64,000 nt of DNA from Cellulomonas carbonis (GCF_014636275.1 NZ_BMEB01000004.1:1-64000); one strand, 5' to 3'. Shown: positions 50,625 through 61,373, numbered from the stretch's first letter. The notes: generated by a model from the letters alone, not told the origin. Numbers and translations are program-made.

Positions 50625-51374
50625 GTGAGCCTGCGCCGGAGGTCCCTCCTCGGCCGGGACGTCGCGTCCTTCGAGCTGTGGACCCGCGGGACCGATCCCG
50701 CGGTCGTCCTCGTCCACGGCATCGGCGTCTCGTCGCGGTACTTCGGGCCCCTCGAGCGCGAGCTCAGCCGCGACACGACGGTCCTCGCCCCCGATCTGCC
50801 GGGCTTCGGGCGCAGCCCGCTGCACGGCGACCCGCCCACCATCGCCGAGCACGCCGCCGTCGTCGCCGCGCTCGTGGAGCAGACGGGCCTCGAGCGGCCG
50901 GTCGTCGTCGGGCACTCGATGGGTGCCCAGGTCGCGACCGAGCTCGCGGCCGACCGTCCGGAGCTCGTCGGCGGCCTCGTCCTGCTCGGTCCCGTGACCG
51001 ACCCACGGGCGCCGTCCGCCGTCCGCCAGGCGGCACGGCTCGCCGCCGACGTGCTCCGCGAGCCGCCCGCCTGCGCCGCGCTCCAGGTGCGCGAGTACGC
51101 CCGCACGGGCCTCGCGTGGTACCTCCGGACCGTCCCGCACATGGTCGACCACCCGCTGCCCGAGCGGCTCGCGCAGGTGCGGGTCCCCGCCGCGGTGGTG
51201 CGCGGCGCCCGGGACCCGATCGCGCCCAGCCGGTTCGTGCGTGAGCTCGCCGCGGTCGCCGCGGACGCGCGCGTCGTCGAGGTCCCGCGGGCGGCGCACG
51301 TCGTCATGTGGTCCCGCCCGGACGTCGTGGGCGCCGTCGTGCGCGAGGTGGGGCGCAGGCGGGTCCCGTGCTGA
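50625..51374 (+). CDS. alpha/beta-fold hydrolase
   Basis: 249 aa from GTG 50625. The upstream GTG 50589 is in frame but has no initiation signals. HGIGVSSRYF forms the oxyanion region, GHSMGAQ the nucleophile elbow (Ser near residue 99), GARDPIAP the acid and AAHVVMW the catalytic His. It is a compact serine hydrolase of esterase/lipase or C-C hydrolase type, with the substrate not predictable. It overlaps the next hydrolase gene by 7 bases. No signal peptide is seen. Confidence 0.82.
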   Translation: MSLRRRSLLGRDVASFELWTRGTDPAVVLVHGIGVSSRYFGPLERELSRDTTVLAPDLPGFGRSPLHGDPPTIAEHAAVVAALVEQTGLERPVVVGHSMGAQVATELAADRPELVGGLVLLGPVTDPRAPSAVRQAARLAADVLREPPACAALQVREYARTGLAWYLRTVPHMVDHPLPERLAQVRVPAAVVRGARDPIAPSRFVRELAAVAADARVVEVPRAAHVVMWSRPDVVGAVVREVGRRRVPC

Positions 51375-52189
51375 CCGCCGCGCGCGCGGCCCTCGCGCTG
51401 CGGCGCACGTGGTGGCGCGTGCGGGACTACGCCTACGTCCTGCACCGGCAGGCCGTCGGCGTCCTGGCGCGCGGCGGGCCCGAGGGCTACCTCGACCCCG
51501 ACCCGCGGGAGCACCCCGACGTCGTCCTCGTGCCCGGCGTGTACGAGAGCTGGCAGTTCCTGCGCCCGCTCGCCGACGAGCTCCACGCACGCGGCCACGC
51601 CGTCCACGTGCTGCCGGCGCTCGGCTACAACCGCGGACCGGTCGAGTCCGCCGCCGCGGTCCTCGGCGCCCACCTGCGCTCGGCCGACCTGCGGGACGTC
51701 GTCGTGGTCGCGCACAGCAAGGGCGGCCTCATCGGCAAGCTCGCGATGATCCGCCACGACCCGGACCGGCGGATCGCGCGCATGCTGGCGGTCGCGACGC
51801 CGTTCGGGGGGTCGTCGCTCGCGCGCCTCGTGCCGCTGCGGGCCGTGCGGGCGTTCCTGCCGACCGACCCGACGATCGCCGCGCTCGCGGTCGAGCGGTC
51901 CGTGAACGCGCGCATCACGTCGGCCTACAGCCACTGGGACCCGCACATCCCGGCGGGCTCGGTCCTGCCCGGCGCGCGGGACAACGTCGAGCTCGCGACC
52001 CCCGGCCACTTCCGCGTGCTCACGGACCCGCGGCTCGTGGACGTCGTGCTCGCCGCCGTGCGGGCCGAGGCCGCGCAGGCCGATCCGCCGGCGCAGGCCG
52101 GGGCGGACGACCGTGACGACGACCGTGCCGACGACCGTGCTGACGACCGTGCTGCCGACCCGGCGGCCGGGGCCGGCGGCCGGCCGTGA
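51368..52189 (+). CDS. alpha/beta hydrolase / lipase-like protein
   Basis: 273 aa from GTG 51368, overlapping the previous hydrolase by 7 bases, so the pair is coupled. LVPGVYESWQFLRPLA forms the oxyanion region and AHSKGG the nucleophile elbow near residue 118. The order resembles triacylglycerol lipase or PGAP1-like proteins, without a secretion signal. The C-terminus is a low-complexity Asp/Arg/Ala tail made of 12-bp repeats. The substrate is unknown. Confidence 0.75.
   Translation: MLTAARAALALRRTWWRVRDYAYVLHRQAVGVLARGGPEGYLDPDPREHPDVVLVPGVYESWQFLRPLADELHARGHAVHVLPALGYNRGPVESAAAVLGAHLRSADLRDVVVVAHSKGGLIGKLAMIRHDPDRRIARMLAVATPFGGSSLARLVPLRAVRAFLPTDPTIAALAVERSVNARITSAYSHWDPHIPAGSVLPGARDNVELATPGHFRVLTDPRLVDVVLAAVRAEAAQADPPAQAGADDRDDDRADDRADDRAADPAAGAGGRP
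52106..52153 (+). repeat. four 12-bp coding repeats in the hydrolase tail
   Basis: Four consecutive GACGACCGTGMY units encode DDRD, DDRA, DDRA and DDRA just before the stop of the lipase-like gene. Confidence 0.85.
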
Positions 52190-52260
52190 GTTGCGAGTTC
52201 GCGGCGATGGGGGACCCTGGGTGACGAAGGGGGCCGACATCCCCGTCCCCAGGAGGACAC

Positions 52261-52407
52261 ATGACCCCCGTCGAGGCGTCCGACACCATCGACCGGCTCG
52301 TGGCCGACCTGGCCCGCGCGACCGGCCGACCGGAGACGCTCGTCCGGCTCTCGTACGGCATCGAGCGCCCCCTCGCCAGGTCGGCCCACGAGGAGGACGC
52401 GGCCTGA
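52261..52407 (+). CDS. small hypothetical protein (48 aa)
   Basis: ATG 52261 has a near-perfect ribosome-binding site, AGGAGG, at 52251-52256. The product begins MTPVEASDTIDRLVADLARATG, looks like one amphipathic helix followed by RLSYGIERPLARS, and ends acidic. There is no signal or membrane segment and no recognised family. The strong site and codon bias argue that it is translated. Confidence 0.6.
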   Translation: MTPVEASDTIDRLVADLARATGRPETLVRLSYGIERPLARSAHEEDAA

Positions 52408-52499
52408 GGCACGCACGCGGTTCGACGCGCGTCACCGGACCCCGTGCCGTCCACCCGCAGCCAGTCGTCCGCACCCGTCCATGAGGAGGACCTCGCCCG

Positions 52500-52742
52500 A
52501 TGCGCTTCGCCGCCCTGCTCCGCCTGCCCGCCGCGATCGACACCGCCGTCGCCGGGCCGTTCGTCCAGCAGCTCCTCGAGCACCCGAGCGACGGCGAGGT
52601 CGTCGCGCAGGACGGCGACGCCGAGACCGGTGCCGCGCGGATCGTGTTCGAGGCGGACGACCAGGCCGACGCCGAGCTGCACGCGCGTCTCCTCGCCGAG
52701 CGCGCGCCCGGGGTCGAGGTCCAGGAGGTCGTCCCCGCCTGA
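52500..52742 (+). CDS. small hypothetical protein (80 aa)
   Basis: ATG 52500 is preceded by AGGAGGA at 52484-52490, 9 bases away. The 80-aa acidic product has a possible helix at its start (FAALLRLPAAIDTAVAGPFVQQLLEH) and a beta-rich ending. I do not recognise it. It follows the 48-aa gene by 92 bases and converges on the PP2C phosphatase gene. Confidence 0.6.
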   Translation: MRFAALLRLPAAIDTAVAGPFVQQLLEHPSDGEVVAQDGDAETGAARIVFEADDQADAELHARLLAERAPGVEVQEVVPA

Positions 52743-52787
52743 CGGCGGGACGCGCGGGCCGTGGCCCCGACACGTCCGCGTGACGCG

Positions 52788-54308
52788 TCAGGCGGGACGC
52801 ACCACCGCCAACAGGCACACGTCGTCCTCGCGCTCGCGTCCCCCGAGGCAGTCCGCGACGGCCGCGGCCACGAGCGCCTCGGCCGATCCCCGTGACCTCG
52901 CGACGGTCGCCGCGAGCCGGTCGATCCCCGCCGTGAGCGACTCGTCGCGACGCTCGACGAGCCCGTCGGTGTAGAGCAGCAGCGCCCCGCCCGGCTCGAG
53001 GAGCGCGGTCGCGCACGGGTACGACGACGGCGACCGCGCGCCCAGCAGCGGCCCCTGTGCGGCGCCGAGCCGCCGCACGCGCCCGTCCGCCGAGCGCAGG
53101 AGCGCGTAGGGGTGGCCCGCCGCGGCGTACGTGACCGTGCCCGTGACGGTGTCGACCTCGGCGACGAGCGCACTCGCGACCGTCCCGCCGTCGTCCGGGC
53201 GCGACGCGTCGCCGCGCTGCAGGAGCCCGTCCAGGCGGTGGAGCACGACGTCCGGCCGGTGCCCCTCGGCGAGGTAGGCGGTGAGCGCGACCGACGTCCG
53301 CGCCATGAGGCCGACCGCGTGGACGCCGTGCCCGACGGCGTCGCCGATCGCGACGAGGAGGGCGTCGGCACGGACGACCGCGTCGTACCAGTCGCCGCCG
53401 AGCCGGAGCTCCTCGGACGCCGGCATGTAGCGTGCTGCGAGGTCGAGGCCCGGGACCACGGGGAGCTCGGTCGGCAGCAGCGTCCGCTGGACCTCCTCGA
53501 GCGCGACGCGCCGCTGGTCGGAGACGCGCTCGAGCTCGGCCCGCAGGCGGTGCAGCTCGGTCTCGTCGCGCGCGACCGCCGCGACGCCGACGGCGGGCCG
53601 GCCGGGAGCCCGCACGGGGAAGAACGACTCGCGCCACACGTGCTCGGTGCCCGGGTCCGCCGGCGTCGTGCCGACGATCTCGACGTCGCGGATCGCCTCG
53701 CCCGTCTCGAGCACGTGCCGCAGGAGCGGCTCGGCGTCCTCGCGCAGCTCGGGCAGGAGCTCGAAGACCGGCCGGCCCTCGTGCTCCGCGACCGTGAAGC
53801 CGTTCATCGCGGCCAGCTCGGCGTTGACCCGCAGGAACCGCAGGTCCGGGCTGACGAGGGCGAACCCGAACGGGGCGTCCGCGAGCAGGGTCGCGACGAT
53901 CGCCGCCTCGGTCTCGGCCATCCGGCGCAGCTGCGACTCGCGGCTCAGGTCGACGACCGCGGCGACCCACCGACGCGAGTCGGGGTCGAGGACCCGGACC
54001 GACGCGAGGACCGGGACGCGCGTGTCGTCGGGTCCCACGAGCTCGGTCGCGAAGGTCGCGCCGTCGGCCGCGGTGAGCTGCTTGAAGGCCACCTCGTCGT
54101 GGTGGACGCGGTCCTCGGGCAGCAGCGCGCGCCAGCCGCGCGCGACGACCTCGTCCGCCGTGAGCCCGACGAGGCCCAGGAAGGCGGCGTTCGCGTCGAG
54201 CAGGCGGTCCGCCTCGCCCACCAGCACGCCGAGCCCGGGTGCGCACCACAGCGCCGTCACGTGCTCCGCGAGGTCCGCCCGCACCTGCCCCCCCACGGTC
54301 GACGTCAT
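52788..54308 (-). CDS. PAS-PAS-PP2C (SpoIIE/RsbU-like) serine phosphatase
   Basis: 506 aa from ATG 54308. Two PAS-type sensor regions (about 20-130 and 140-265) are followed by a linker helix and a PP2C/SpoIIE domain (about 275-505). LGGDWYD, GDAVGHG and EDDVCLLAV hold the metal-binding aspartates. Such proteins dephosphorylate STAS antagonists to release sigma factors. The STAS gene at 50165 and kinase gene at 49549 are the likely partners, although neither is adjacent. No membrane segment is seen, so the signal is cytoplasmic. It diverges from the VIT transporter gene over 118 bp. Confidence 0.9.
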   Translation of the reverse strand: MTSTVGGQVRADLAEHVTALWCAPGLGVLVGEADRLLDANAAFLGLVGLTADEVVARGWRALLPEDRVHHDEVAFKQLTAADGATFATELVGPDDTRVPVLASVRVLDPDSRRWVAAVVDLSRESQLRRMAETEAAIVATLLADAPFGFALVSPDLRFLRVNAELAAMNGFTVAEHEGRPVFELLPELREDAEPLLRHVLETGEAIRDVEIVGTTPADPGTEHVWRESFFPVRAPGRPAVGVAAVARDETELHRLRAELERVSDQRRVALEEVQRTLLPTELPVVPGLDLAARYMPASEELRLGGDWYDAVVRADALLVAIGDAVGHGVHAVGLMARTSVALTAYLAEGHRPDVVLHRLDGLLQRGDASRPDDGGTVASALVAEVDTVTGTVTYAAAGHPYALLRSADGRVRRLGAAQGPLLGARSPSSYPCATALLEPGGALLLYTDGLVERRDESLTAGIDRLAATVARSRGSAEALVAAAVADCLGGREREDDVCLLAVVRPA

Positions 54309-54370
54309 GCCCGAGCGTGCCACAGCCGCGCACGCGGTGTCAGGGCCGGTGGGGCGACACGTCGGGCACG

Positions 54371-54389
54371 TACGGCGAGCCTCACCTTG
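54371..54389 (+). promoter_or_regulatory. possible IdeR/DtxR-like iron box
   Basis: The half AGCCTCACCT resembles the right half of the iron box TTAGGTTAGSCTWACCTAA, but overall only about 12 of 19 positions agree. It lies upstream of the -35 region of a metal-transporter gene, the position used for activation. Tentative. Confidence 0.22.
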
Positions 54390-54413
54390 CTGGCGCGTGT
54401 CGGTCGGTGTGCC

Positions 54414-54419
54414 TAGCGT
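54414..54419 (+). promoter_or_regulatory. -10 element, leaderless promoter of the VIT gene
   Basis: TAGCGT ends 7 bases before ATG 54427 and no Shine-Dalgarno sequence is present. Confidence 0.5.
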
Positions 54420-54426
54420 CGGGGGC

Positions 54427-55230
54427 ATGGACCCCTCGCCCGCGTCCGCACCCGTGCCCGCCCCGTCGCCCGCCCCGTCGCCCGCACCGCTGCCCGTGCC
54501 CGGGCCCACCGCGCCGCGCGCGGCCACCGACGGCACCGGTGACGTCAACGGCGGCCTGAAGTCACGGCTGAACTGGCTCCGGGCGGGTGTCCTCGGGGCG
54601 AACGACGGCATCATCTCGACCGCGGGCCTGGTCGTCGGTGTGGCCGCCGCGACGACCGACCGGACCGCCATCCTCGTCGCGGGCGTCGCCTCGCTCGCGG
54701 CCGGTGCGGTGTCGATGGCCCTGGGGGAGTACGTCTCGGTCTCGAGCGCGCGCGACACCGAGCGGGCGATCGTCGAGGAGGAGACCCGCGAGCTCGCTGA
54801 GGACCCCGACGGCGAGCTCGCCCAGCTCGCCCGCATCTACGAGCAGAAGGGGCTCCAGCCCGCGACGGCGTGGCGCGTCGCCGAGGAGCTCACCGCGCAC
54901 GACCCCGTGCGCGCCCACCTCGACGTCGAGCACAACCTCGACCCCGACGACCTCACGAACCCCTGGCACGCCGGGCTCGCGTCGGCCGTCTCGTTCGTGC
55001 TCGGCGCGCTCCTGCCGCTGGTCGCGATGATCCTCGCGACGCCCGCCACGCGGATCCCGGTGACCTTCGTCGCGGTGCTCGTGGCACTCGTCGTGACCGG
55101 GTCGCTGAGCGCGTGGTTCGGCGGGGCCGACCGCGTGCGCGCGGTGCTCCGGCTCCTGCTCGGTGGCGCGCTCGCGATGGGCGTCACCTTCGGGATCGGT
55201 GCGCTCCTGGGCGCGACCGTCGTCGGCTGA
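54427..55230 (+). CDS. VIT/CCC1-family iron or manganese transporter
   Basis: 267 aa from ATG 54427. A Pro/Ala/Ser-rich N-terminus of about 40 residues precedes the VIT domain. LRAGVLGANDGIISTAGLVVGV forms helix 1, the ALGEYVSVSSARDTE motif contains the metal-binding Glu, and a cytosolic helical insert is rich in Glu. Three further helices complete five transmembrane segments. The family moves Fe2+/Mn2+ out of the cytosol in exchange for protons. It is monocistronic and divergent from the phosphatase gene. The N-terminal extension is repetitive and not part of the fold. Confidence 0.88.
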   Translation: MDPSPASAPVPAPSPAPSPAPLPVPGPTAPRAATDGTGDVNGGLKSRLNWLRAGVLGANDGIISTAGLVVGVAAATTDRTAILVAGVASLAAGAVSMALGEYVSVSSARDTERAIVEEETRELAEDPDGELAQLARIYEQKGLQPATAWRVAEELTAHDPVRAHLDVEHNLDPDDLTNPWHAGLASAVSFVLGALLPLVAMILATPATRIPVTFVAVLVALVVTGSLSAWFGGADRVRAVLRLLLGGALAMGVTFGIGALLGATVVG

Positions 55231-55306
55231 CGCGCGGGTCGCGGGCGGCCCAGGACCGGGCGTCAGGCTCCGCAGGCCGGCGGGAGGGGCGTACGGACGG
55301 GACCGC

Positions 55307-56424
55307 TCAGGCGGACTCGCGCAGGACGAGCTCGGCCTCGAGCACGACCGGCTCGTCGGGCGGCTCGGCCCCGCCGAGGATCTCGACGAGCATCCGGCCC
55401 GCGCGCTCGGCCATCGCCTCGACGGGGTTGATGACGGTGCTCAGCGCGGGCGTCGTGGCCGCCGCGAGGCCCAGGTCGTCGAAGCCGAAGACGGCGACGT
55501 CGTGCGGGACCCGCCGGCCCGCGGCCGCGAGCTCGGTGAGGGCGCCCGACGCCATGAGGTCCGACGCGACGAAGAGCGCGTCCAGGTCCGGGTGCCGACG
55601 GATGAGCCGCCGCGCCGCCTCCGCCCCGCCCATGAGCGTGAAGTCCCCGTGCTCGACGGCGTCGGTGGGCAGGCCCGCGGCGTCGAGCGCCTGACGCCAG
55701 CCCAGAAGCCGGTCGATGCCCGCACTCATGTCCGCGGGTCCCGCGACGGTCCCGATGCGCCGGCGGCCTGCCGCGACGAGGTGCTCGGTGGCCAGGCGGC
55801 CACCCGCGACGTTGTCGGTGTCGACGTAGTGGGCGTGCGGGACGCCGAGCGGACGACCCTGGAAGACGCACGGGAGGCCCGACTCGAAGAGGCGTCGGTT
55901 GAGCGCGTCCTCGCGGTGGTGCGACGTGACGACCGCACCGTCGACCTGCCCCGTCGTCAGGTAGCGGACGGCCCGGTCGTGCCCCGCGCCGCCGGGCCGG
56001 ACGACGACGAGCACCATCTGCAGGTCGGCGGCCTCGAGCGAGAGCGAGAGCCCGTTGATGACGTGCCCGAAGAACGGGTCGTTGAGCAGGCGCTGGTTGG
56101 GCTCGGGCACGACGAGCGCGACCGATCCGGTGCGTCGGTTCGCGAGGTTCCGCGCCACCGGGTTGGGCGTGAAGCCGAGCTCGGCGATCGCGGCCTCGAC
56201 GACGGCGCGCGTCTGCTCGCTCACGAGGTGCCCGCCGTTGATCACGCGCGACGCGGTGGCCCGGGAGACGCCCGCCGCCGCCGCGACCTGGCGCAGCGTC
56301 GGCGCGTTGCGCCGCGTGCGGGCGGGCACCGCCGTGTCGCCGGCCGCGCCCGCACGCACGCCGTCGCCCGTCGCGCGCGCGGTGTCCGCGGCGCTCCCGG
56401 CCTCGATCGTCGTGCCCTCGGTCG

Positions 56425-56428
<4 letters not shown>
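55307..56428 (-). CDS. LacI-family transcriptional regulator of the beta-glucoside operon
   Basis: 373 aa from GTG 56428, overlapping the beta-glucosidase stop (GTGA). After about 45 Ala/Thr-rich residues, the LacI helix-turn-helix (LRQVAAAAGVSRATASRVING) starts near 48. The hinge and periplasmic-binding-like effector domain follow, with VFGFDDLGLA near the C-terminus. As the last gene of the operon it is co-transcribed with its targets. The two palindromes at 61374 and 61419 are its probable operators, and cellobiose, a related beta-glucoside or another sugar the likely inducer. Confidence 0.9.
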
Positions 56429-57902
<1,474 letters not shown>

Positions 57903-57906
<4 letters not shown>

Positions 57907-58811
57907 CCCTTGACGGCTCCCTGCATGATGCCGGAGACCAGCTGGCGTCCGGCGACGACGAAGAGCAGGACCAGCGGGAGCGTCGCGATGACGACGCCGG
58001 CCATGATCAGCGAGTAGTCCTTGAAGTACGACGCCTGGAGCAGCTGGAGCGCGACCGGCAGGGTGGGGTTCCCGCTGCCCAGGACGATGAAGGGCCAGAA
58101 GAAGTTCGTCCACGACGCGACGAACGTGAACAGCGCGAGCATCGCCGCCGCCGGCCGCGCCGCCGGCATGGCGACGTTCCAGAAGGTCCGGATCATCGAG
58201 CAGCCGTCGACGCGTGCCGCCTCGATGAGCTCGAACGGGAGCGCGGCGTCGAGGTACTGCGTCATCCAGAAGACGCCGAACGCCGTGACCATCGCGGGCA
58301 CGATGACCGCGACGAGCTTGCCGGTCCAGCCGAGCTCGCGCATGACGATGAACAGGGGCACGACGCCCAGCTGGGACGGCACGGCCATCGTCGCGATGAT
58401 GAAGACGAGGAGCTTGCGGCGCCCACGGAAGCGCAGCTTCGCGAACGAGAAGCCGGCGAGCGTGGAGAAGAACACGACGGACACCGACGTCAGGACCGCG
58501 ACGATCAGGCTGTTGAGGACGGACTCCCAGAAGCGGATGTCCGAGCTGATCACGCGCCCGAGGTTGTCGAACAGGTGCGGGCCCGGGACGAGCGAGGGGA
58601 CCGGGTTCTGCGCGATCGTGGGCGCGTCGGAGGACGCGAGCAGGAACGCGTAGTAGATCGGGTAGAACGACGCGAGCACCACGACGGTGAGCAGCAGGTA
58701 CGTGACCCAGCCCGGCCGGCGGTCCATGCCGCCGTGGACGCCGCGCCGGCGTGCGGCGGCTCGTGCGGCACCGAGGCCGGCCGTCTGGCGGATCATCGGC
58801 ACGGACGTCAT
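57903..58811 (-). CDS. sugar ABC transporter permease, MalG type
   Basis: 302 aa from ATG 58811, overlapping the preceding permease by ATGA. Six membrane helices are predicted. The EAA loop that contacts the ATPase is EAARVDGCSMIRTFWNVAMP, typical of CUT1 permeases. It pairs with the MalF-type gene. No ATPase gene is in the operon, so a shared MsiK-like ATPase elsewhere is expected, as is usual for actinobacterial CUT1 systems. Confidence 0.92.
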
Positions 58812-59830
58812 CGGACGCCTCCCGTCTTCTTGGTGCGGGCGATGTCGCCGGCCGACGCGATGCGTCGCGTGATGGCGAAGTTGACGAGCCCGATCAGGAC
58901 GATGATCAGGAACAGGATCCAGGCGACCGCCGCGGCGCGACCGAAGCTCTTCTGCGGGCCCCAGCCGAGGTCGTAGAGGAAGAGCGTGATCGTCATCCAC
59001 TGCTTGTCGGCGCCGCCGCGGCCGTACTGGTCGTACATGCGCGGCTCGTCGAAGATCTGCAGGCCGCCGATCGTCGAGGTGATGACCACGAAGATGATCG
59101 TCGGGCGAAGCATGGGGACGGTCACGGAGAAGAACTGGCGGAAGCGGTTCGCGCCGTCGATGACGGCGGCCTCGTAGAGGTCGCGCGGCACGGCCTGCAT
59201 GGCCGCGAGGAAGATCAGGGTGTTGTAGCCGGTCCACCGGAAGTTGACCATCGTCGCGATCGCGACGTGGCTCGCGAGGGTGTCCGCGTGCCACCGGATC
59301 GGCTCGATCCCGATCCCGCCGAGGAGGGTGTTGATCATGCCGGCGCCGTCCGCGAAGAGCCGCGAGAAGATCAGCGCGGCCGCGACGGGCATCACGACGT
59401 AGGGCAGCAGGACGCCCATGCGCCAGAACGTCTTGGCGCGGAGGTTCGCGTCGAGGACCGCGGCGACGACGATCGCGGCGAGCACCTGCGGCACGGACGA
59501 CAGCAGGAAGATGCTGAACGTGTTGCGCAGGGCCACGAGGAACGTCGGCTGCTGGATGACGTCGACGTAGTTGTCGAGGCCGACGAACTCGCCCTGGCCG
59601 CCCAGCAGGTGCCAGTCGTGCATCGAGACGAACGCCGTGTACACCAGCGGGAAGAGCCCGACCAGCGCGAACACGACGAAGAACGGCGCGATGTAGAGGT
59701 ACGGGGAGAGCCGCACGTCCAGGCGGCCCAGCGTGGTGCGGAGCCGTGAGGGCTGGGTCCGCGGCGGCGCGGGGGTCCGCGGGCCGTCGGCGGCAGGGGT
59801 GCCCTGCCGGGGCGGGGTGACGGTGGCCAT
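58808..59830 (-). CDS. sugar ABC transporter permease, MalF type
   Basis: 340 aa from ATG 59830. A Pro-rich cytoplasmic N-terminus of about 35 residues precedes six membrane helices. The EAA loop is EAAVIDGANRFRQFFSVTVP. The gene is separated from the binding-protein gene by 137 bases containing a large hairpin and overlaps the MalG-type gene by ATGA. It imports an oligosaccharide, probably a cellobiose-type beta-glucoside given the GH1 enzyme. Confidence 0.92.
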   Translation of the reverse strand: MATVTPPRQGTPAADGPRTPAPPRTQPSRLRTTLGRLDVRLSPYLYIAPFFVVFALVGLFPLVYTAFVSMHDWHLLGGQGEFVGLDNYVDVIQQPTFLVALRNTFSIFLLSSVPQVLAAIVVAAVLDANLRAKTFWRMGVLLPYVVMPVAAALIFSRLFADGAGMINTLLGGIGIEPIRWHADTLASHVAIATMVNFRWTGYNTLIFLAAMQAVPRDLYEAAVIDGANRFRQFFSVTVPMLRPTIIFVVITSTIGGLQIFDEPRMYDQYGRGGADKQWMTITLFLYDLGWGPQKSFGRAAAVAWILFLIIVLIGLVNFAITRRIASAGDIARTKKTGGVR

Positions 59831-59862
59831 GGCGTTCCTCGGTAGTGGGGGGATCGGCGGCT

Positions 59863-59904
59863 CCGGTGGGCCGGGCGGAGGGAGACCTCCACCCGGCCCA
59901 CCGG
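59863..59904 (-). terminator. intercistronic hairpin between binding-protein and permease genes
   Basis: CCGGTGGGCCGGG (59863-59875) pairs with CCCGGCCCACCGG (59892-59904). Inside, GGAGG pairs with CCTCC around a 4-base loop. In the minus-strand RNA the single mismatch is a G-U pair, so the stem is 19 bp. It probably reduces read-through or protects the upstream message, giving more binding protein than permease. Confidence 0.7.
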
Positions 59905-59967
59905 TTCACGCGCGCTCAGGGCCGGTCAGGCCGTCGCGCTGATGGGCTCGGTCGAGCCCGGCGGACC

Positions 59968-61278
59968 TCACTCGAGGCCGAGCTCCTCGTACGCCTGGAG
60001 CGCCTTGTCCCACGACGACGCGGCGTCGTCGGTCTTGTCCACGTCGACGCGGGTCAGCGCGTCCTGGACCGTCTGGTGGATCGCGAAGTAGTTCGGACCC
60101 TTGTGCGGGGTCGCCGTGACGGCCTCCGCGCGGTTGACGAGGATCTCGCCGGTGGGGGCGTCGTTGAAGAACGGGTTCGTCATCGACAGGAGCTCGTCGC
60201 TGCTCTGCGCCTCGACCTGGCTCGGGAAGGTGCCCTTGGAGGCGAAGGCCTTGAGCTGCTGCTCGGGGGCGGTCAGCCACTTCGCGAGCGCGATGGCCTC
60301 CTCCGGGTGCTCGGTGTGCGTCGGGACGGTCAGGTAGGAGCCGCCCCAGTTGCCGCCGCCGCCGGGGAAGACGTCGGCGATGTCCCAGCCCTCGACGCCC
60401 GCGGCGTTGCCCTCGATGATGCCGAGCATCCAGCCCGGGCAGGCCATCGTCGCGAACGCGCCCGACTGGAAGGCCGCGAACCAGTCGTCGCTCCACTGCC
60501 GCAGGCCGGCCGACAGCTCGTCGTCGACCGACGCGGTCACGACGGCGTCGTAGATGTCCTTGACGGTGTCGTGGTCGATGCCGATCGGGGTGTCGTCGTC
60601 CTCCTCGTAGGCGTTCTCGACCTGGTTGATCATGCCCTGGTAGGTCGCGCCGGCCGAGTCGAACCACGCGGCGTCCGACTTGGCGACGAACTGCTTGCCC
60701 ACCTCGAAGTAGGTGTCCCAGTCGCCCTCGAGCAGCGCGGCGACCTCGGCCCGGTCCGTGGGCAGGCCCGCGGCCTCGAACAGGTCGGCGCGGTAGCAGA
60801 TGCCCTCCGGGCCGATGTCCGTGCCGTAGCCGATGAGCTGGCCGTCGGCCGTCGTCGCGGCGTCGACCTTCCAGTCGATCCAGCGGCCCTCGAGCTCCGG
60901 GTCGGACAGGTCGTTGAAGTTCTCCGAGTACTGCATGAGCTCGGCGAGCCAGTCGACCTCGATCGCCTCGATGTCCGACAGGCCCGAGCCCGCGGCGATG
61001 CGCGTGTTGAGGTTGTCGCGGGCCTCGTCGGCCGTCGCGGCGCGCTTGTGCTCGATCGTGATGTTCGGGTTGAGCTCCATGTACTCGTCGAGCAGGCCGT
61101 CGTCGTAGCCGAACTCGTTGAACGTCGCGATGGTCAGCGTGACCTTCTCGTCGCCGCCGCCCTCGCCTCCGCTGCCCGTCCCGGTGTCGTCACCGTCTCC
61201 GGCCCCGCCACCGCACCCGGCCACGAGGGCGACGGTCGCGATGCCGGCGCCGAGGGTGAGCCACTTCCTGGTGTGCAC
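59968..61278 (-). CDS. sugar ABC transporter substrate-binding lipoprotein (CUT1)
   Basis: 436 aa from GTG 61278, with AAGGAG about 8 bases upstream. A lipoprotein signal ends LVAGC (Cys near residue 22), followed by a Gly/Asp/Thr-rich linker and a family-1 extracellular solute-binding fold (TLTIATFNEFGYDD at the start; a PGWMLGII core). It captures the sugar outside the membrane for the two permeases. It is the first gene of the operon and lies just downstream of two LacI-type palindromes, so it should be strongly repressed without inducer. Confidence 0.92.
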   Translation of the reverse strand: MHTRKWLTLGAGIATVALVAGCGGGAGDGDDTGTGSGGEGGGDEKVTLTIATFNEFGYDDGLLDEYMELNPNITIEHKRAATADEARDNLNTRIAAGSGLSDIEAIEVDWLAELMQYSENFNDLSDPELEGRWIDWKVDAATTADGQLIGYGTDIGPEGICYRADLFEAAGLPTDRAEVAALLEGDWDTYFEVGKQFVAKSDAAWFDSAGATYQGMINQVENAYEEDDDTPIGIDHDTVKDIYDAVVTASVDDELSAGLRQWSDDWFAAFQSGAFATMACPGWMLGIIEGNAAGVEGWDIADVFPGGGGNWGGSYLTVPTHTEHPEEAIALAKWLTAPEQQLKAFASKGTFPSQVEAQSSDELLSMTNPFFNDAPTGEILVNRAEAVTATPHKGPNYFAIHQTVQDALTRVDVDKTDDAASSWDKALQAYEELGLE

Positions 61279-61373
61279 GTCCGACTCCTTCGTCTCGTGG
61301 ACGGCTCCACTGCCGTCCCTCTCCAGCCGCGGGTCGGGGGTCCGAACGCGGCGCTGGCGCACGTGAGTACCGC

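Noticed and set aside
49925..53371. 1148-codon minus-strand frame spanning seven genes
   Set aside because: Overlaps genes with recognised HATPase, STAS, hydrolase and PP2C motifs; no initiation signal.
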